This document shows, piece by piece, positions 60,345-64,000 of a stretch of 64,000 nt of DNA. A program made the position numbers and the translations under genes. The DNA is from Solenopsis invicta (Eukaryota; Arthropoda; Insecta; Hymenoptera; Formicidae), in assembly GCF_016802725.1 (NCBI RefSeq), contig NC_052664.1, positions 21,100,405-21,164,404 on the forward strand, read 5' to 3'. The notes under the pieces were generated by a model that ran no database searches, was not told the origin of the DNA, and worked only from the letters and a program-made list of their open reading frames with translations. Every line of letters begins with the position of its first letter. The stretch's first letter is position 1.

Positions 60345-63300
60345 GAAACATGTATATGTGGTACATTGATTAATTAGTAAATTAGTTTTCGTAGATACGT
60401 TATAAATTTATGATTTATTATAGATTTCTAAAATTGACTCGACCTTGTTTACTCTTTAAATTTGTAATGCTAAGGGAACCCACTAAGCAGTGTCACTAGT
60501 AAAGTAGCACGTATAGATCATGCTAGCGCGCTATTTTAATAACTCCGTCACTTTAGGAACAGATATCCCACTGGACACGAAACAATTAAATAAATTACGA
60601 TAAAAAGATGAATAAAAAGTTGCGCAGTTTACAAGCTGGGTCCGTTTTACTGCTCTTACTAAATAAAAATAAAAGTTTTCTGATAAATAAAAAATATCGA
60701 TATTTTGCGGGAAAAAAACACGTGCGAAAATGTAAAATGCATATAGGCGAATATTACTCTTGCGTGCATACGCGAGTAACGACTGCAAATGTGCACGTGG
60801 ACGCGAAATCTACTCGAAGCTCATAAAGCGTTTTCCATGTCCTGCGAGTGTGTTTGCGAGCCCGGCGTTCGCTACAATCCACACGAACGCGCACACGTTG
60901 TCATGCATACTCCTGTGGTCTATGAGATGCGTACATTATCGCGGTTTGTAAGTGTAGATACACACACATAACTGGTCGTCCGCGTTTACGATTGCATTTC
61001 TCTGTTATTCTTGCACATCTGTGCGCCCGGAGTGCACTCGCGAGACAGTCATAACATCATCGTTTTGTCTTTCATCTTTTTTTTTCTTTTTCGTTTTTTT
61101 ATTTTTTTTGTTTTTTATTGGAAAAAGACGTGCATATGAGCAGTTGAACAGAGTAAATGGCACCATTACATAACCAGACCATCAAGTGCAATCCTAAGAA
61201 TTAACCATCATGTCGCATAGTTAAGCGTGTGTTTTTTTGTCGAATGTTAGTCGTAATATTTGTTGGAATAGATAATATTTGTGTTAAAACCCTAGAGAAT
61301 CCGTTATTGCGGGTGAATTTTCTCATCTAATTGCTAATGCAAGTTTAGTGCAGTTTTTGTTATTAAAATTTTGCTTAAAACAGGATTGTGCTGTTTGAAA
61401 GATTACGTCTACATCATTTACGTGTTGTCTACATTATGTTTACACGAATCTTTTTCAATATCGATCTGTTTTTTTTTTTTTTAAGTAGACGATACAAATT
61501 TAAATTATTATATATTGCATAATACAATACAGAAAAGAGTAATTGAGTTATGAAATTGTTAATGTATCTGACTTTAGTCTTGATAAAATAAAAATATGTA
61601 ATATTAAAAGAAAGAAGTATAATTTTCACTATTTTTAATCAAATCTGAATCTTTTCTGTGTGTGTGATCTATGAATTATTGTTTACATTTATTATTGTTT
61701 TAGACTAACTTCAGAATAATTTAAGTATATAACACTCTAGTGTTAACACTGTCATTCTATTCGGATTTATTTGGCTCAACATACATTTTATTTTCTTGTT
61801 AATATTTTTTTTAAAAACTTTTCTTTTGAAATTTAATAATTTTTATTAACGCAAAGGTCTCTTTCCTGTAAAAACATTTTTTTATTTTTTAAAACTTTGA
61901 GTAATGACTCGAACAATATGATAGTACAGAAAATTCAAACAGGAGAGCAATAATTGTAATTCAAATTAGATAAATTTTTTGTGTTCGCTCATCTCTCATA
62001 CGTTTCTGAAATAATCTGTACTTTAATTATTAAATACTGAAATCAAATAAAATGTACGCGCAGCATATATGTACGTCATTAAAATTTATCAAATTACAAA
62101 AATGTGTGAAAGCAATATATTGTAAATACGCATAAATACACAAGTCGGAGACAATTTTTTATAATATTATAGTAGTCGCAAAATCAATATCGTCCAAGTT
62201 GAATCACTATAAACAATTGTTTATTGTTTTCGAATTACATTTGTCACTCGCGCGTACATCAATTTAGTGAGTAGTATTAGTGTTACTCTAATATTTCAAG
62301 CGTTAAATTGGAGTAAATACGAAATACAGGAAAGTTAAATCATCGCGAATCACCGTTATTGACATTCTCGCGGGCAACTTTAGTTATTCGTCCCGCGGCT
62401 ATGATCTTTCCGGCTAGTCTTGAATCCAATTTCCCGAGACTGTCTCCCAACGTGCGAGCCGGAAGGAACTCCTCCTCCCCCTGGCTCAGTTTCAAAATTA
62501 AAATTACTGGCGACGTTGCATCACGCACGCGTTAGTCGGGACGGGGGTGAAAGCTCGTAAAACGACAATAAAATGACGTGCGAGCGTAATAAATAATATA
62601 ACGGCGGGCCGAATCCGTCGGTGACTTTGTCGTAATGACGGGATATCGACACGTGTTCGCGCCTCGTCAAACAAGCGGAAATTTTTCGTCGTCTCTGTAT
62701 ATAATCGGCGCCAATCCGTCGTTGAAAAATGAAATTGTCTCGATTCACACAAATGAATAGAGTTCGCAGTATATTCTATACTAAAATAAGTTAGTGATTT
62801 GATAGGTAATACGAGAAAAATATTCGCAGCGAAGAAACATATACCCTCTTTATCTCGTTTAATCTAACAGTGCGCAGTTTCCGATACGATCTTTGATTGA
62901 AGACCGAAGATTGGAATGTATCGTATTATAAAATGTTCAGGGCACGTATCATTGAGCTGAATGGTTTCCAATCGCAATTATTCTGTTTGTCCTGATAGAG
63001 AATACAATAGAAATGTAAGGAATTATTGGATAATTCCTATTGGAATCCATTCGGTTTCATGATACCCAATTGTCTCTGGTCTTTTAACCGTGAGTTTTTT
63101 ATTTGGGAAGGAGGGGAAGGTTGAGGGGTTCAAATCGCTCTGAAATTTAAAAAATATTTGCGCAACACAATAGATCATCTGAATGGCGTGACCCTTACAT
63201 CGATTCACAGAAAATTATTGAATCCCGAAGAAACGTCAAATCGCTTTGGAAAACAAATTGTGTAATTATTTAATACTTTAAATTTTATTGAGTAATCTTC

Positions 63301-64000
63301 ATCCATTATTTTCTCTTTTCTTTTTATTTAAATTTAATATCACACTTTTAGTAATGTTTTGCAATATTTTATATTAAAAAAATCTGTCTTTGAATTTTTT
63401 AAATTTCTTTTTTTAGAAAAATAATTATGAATATTTTGTATGTAGTAACAAAATAACGTAATAATAAATTCATATTACACACATCTCTTCAATAACTATA
63501 TTTTGCCTTTACTCTCTTCAGAAAACAGAGTATAAAAGTTATGATTTACAAAACGTATACATATTTTTCCCATTTAGAAATAAAAAAAAAATATTCTGAG
63601 TTTTAAAGTAAATTAAAAACAAATTTATTAACGCAAAAGGTCTATAACAGAATTGATAACTTTTCCCTTTCTCTCATCGACAAAATCCTGGATACGCCCA
63701 TGCTTTCGACTATGTCCTTAAGCGTAATGAATAGAAATCCGCTCGACAAAACATTTGAAACGAAATAATTAATTAAAGGAAATTTATACAGGAATGTTCT
63801 TTCGGCATACGTATTATACATTATCACAATGCCAGCGGAACGTGGTGCTTCTCAGGCCGCGCTTTGTGGTTCCAATATTAGCGGCGATTCGCTAGATCTG
63901 CGTAGCATGCAGATCCAGAGGCTCAGCGTTTTACTTTGAAATTGCAAATAAGTGGAGACCGGTTCGGACGGATATATCTGAGTTCGTATCTTCCGGCCTA
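60345..64000. other. Intronic or intergenic DNA to the right edge
   Basis: 60740-61060, 62340-62740 and 63830-64000 are CpG-rich; the rest is AT-rich. A 36-codon plus-strand frame (63829-63939) and a 62-codon minus-strand frame (62528-62340) fall in those patches; neither has proven splice borders or a recognised domain. Confidence 0.35.
61071..61120. repeat. T-rich low-complexity tract
   Basis: T-runs broken by C, A and G, downstream of a CpG-containing patch. Confidence 0.9.

Noticed and set aside
62340..62528. 62-codon minus-strand frame that looks protein-like (SQGEEEFLPARTLGDSLGKL)
   Set aside because: Short, in a CpG-rich patch, without credible splice sites or a recognised family; a second frame on the same strand overlaps its start.

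Overview
The window looks like nuclear DNA of an insect, probably a hymenopteran such as an ant. It is strongly AT-rich, yet CpG is plentiful rather than depleted, and GC/CpG-rich patches of 0.3-1 kb alternate with AT-rich stretches. It has eukaryotic GT-AG splice sites, one intronless cytosolic-type tRNA gene, many microsatellites and many short inverted-repeat transposons. I see no bacterial, viral, rRNA or CRISPR signature. The species assignment is inference from composition and repeat style.

Coding content is very sparse. The one well-supported protein-coding element is a plus-strand exon at 58172-58289. It carries a short 5' leader with two tiny upstream ORFs, then a start codon and an 18-residue hydrophobic signal peptide, and ends at a phase-1 donor. 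That is the usual first coding exon of a secreted or cell-surface protein (many immunoglobulin-superfamily genes are built this way). The rest of that gene lies beyond the right edge or in exons I could not recognise. A second plausible plus-strand exon of 57 nt lies at 6801-6857, between a fair acceptor and a strong GTGAGT donor. It is either an upstream 5'-UTR exon of the same gene (which would put about 51 kb of the window inside one intron) or a small coding exon of another gene. A tRNA-Asn(GTT) gene is on the minus strand at 29595-29668, followed by a pol III T-run. The remaining long open frames, up to 257 codons, show no recognisable domain and sit in pyrimidine-rich or CpG-rich DNA where stop codons are rare.

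The real structure of the window is its repeats. I find several families of short foldback elements (MITE-like), most of them by reading arms against their own reverse complements. Family A has five copies (about 0.77, 21.9, 30.6, 46.1 and 57.6 kb). Family B has three (17.9, 25.0, 37.6 kb). Family C has two direct copies (42.85 and 44.77 kb). Single elements lie at 3.1-3.6, 4.3-4.8, 12.9-13.2, 13.8-14.5, 18.3-18.4, 26.3, 35.9-36.2, 37.2-37.4, 44.4-44.7 and 53.3-54.2 kb. The foldback element at 37241-37427 is inserted inside the second copy of a local tandem duplication, so the first copy gives an empty-site control showing a TA target. A larger structure at 11300-12560 has inverted arms of about 140 bp around a 1 kb CpG-rich core.

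Between the repeats, the CpG-rich patches (for example 7130-7620, 15120-15640, 18880-19560, 36240-36920, 43600-44430, 46420-47350, 48820-50950, 55520-56090) are the best candidates for cis-regulatory DNA of the gene whose signal-peptide exon is at the right. That role is inference from composition and position only.
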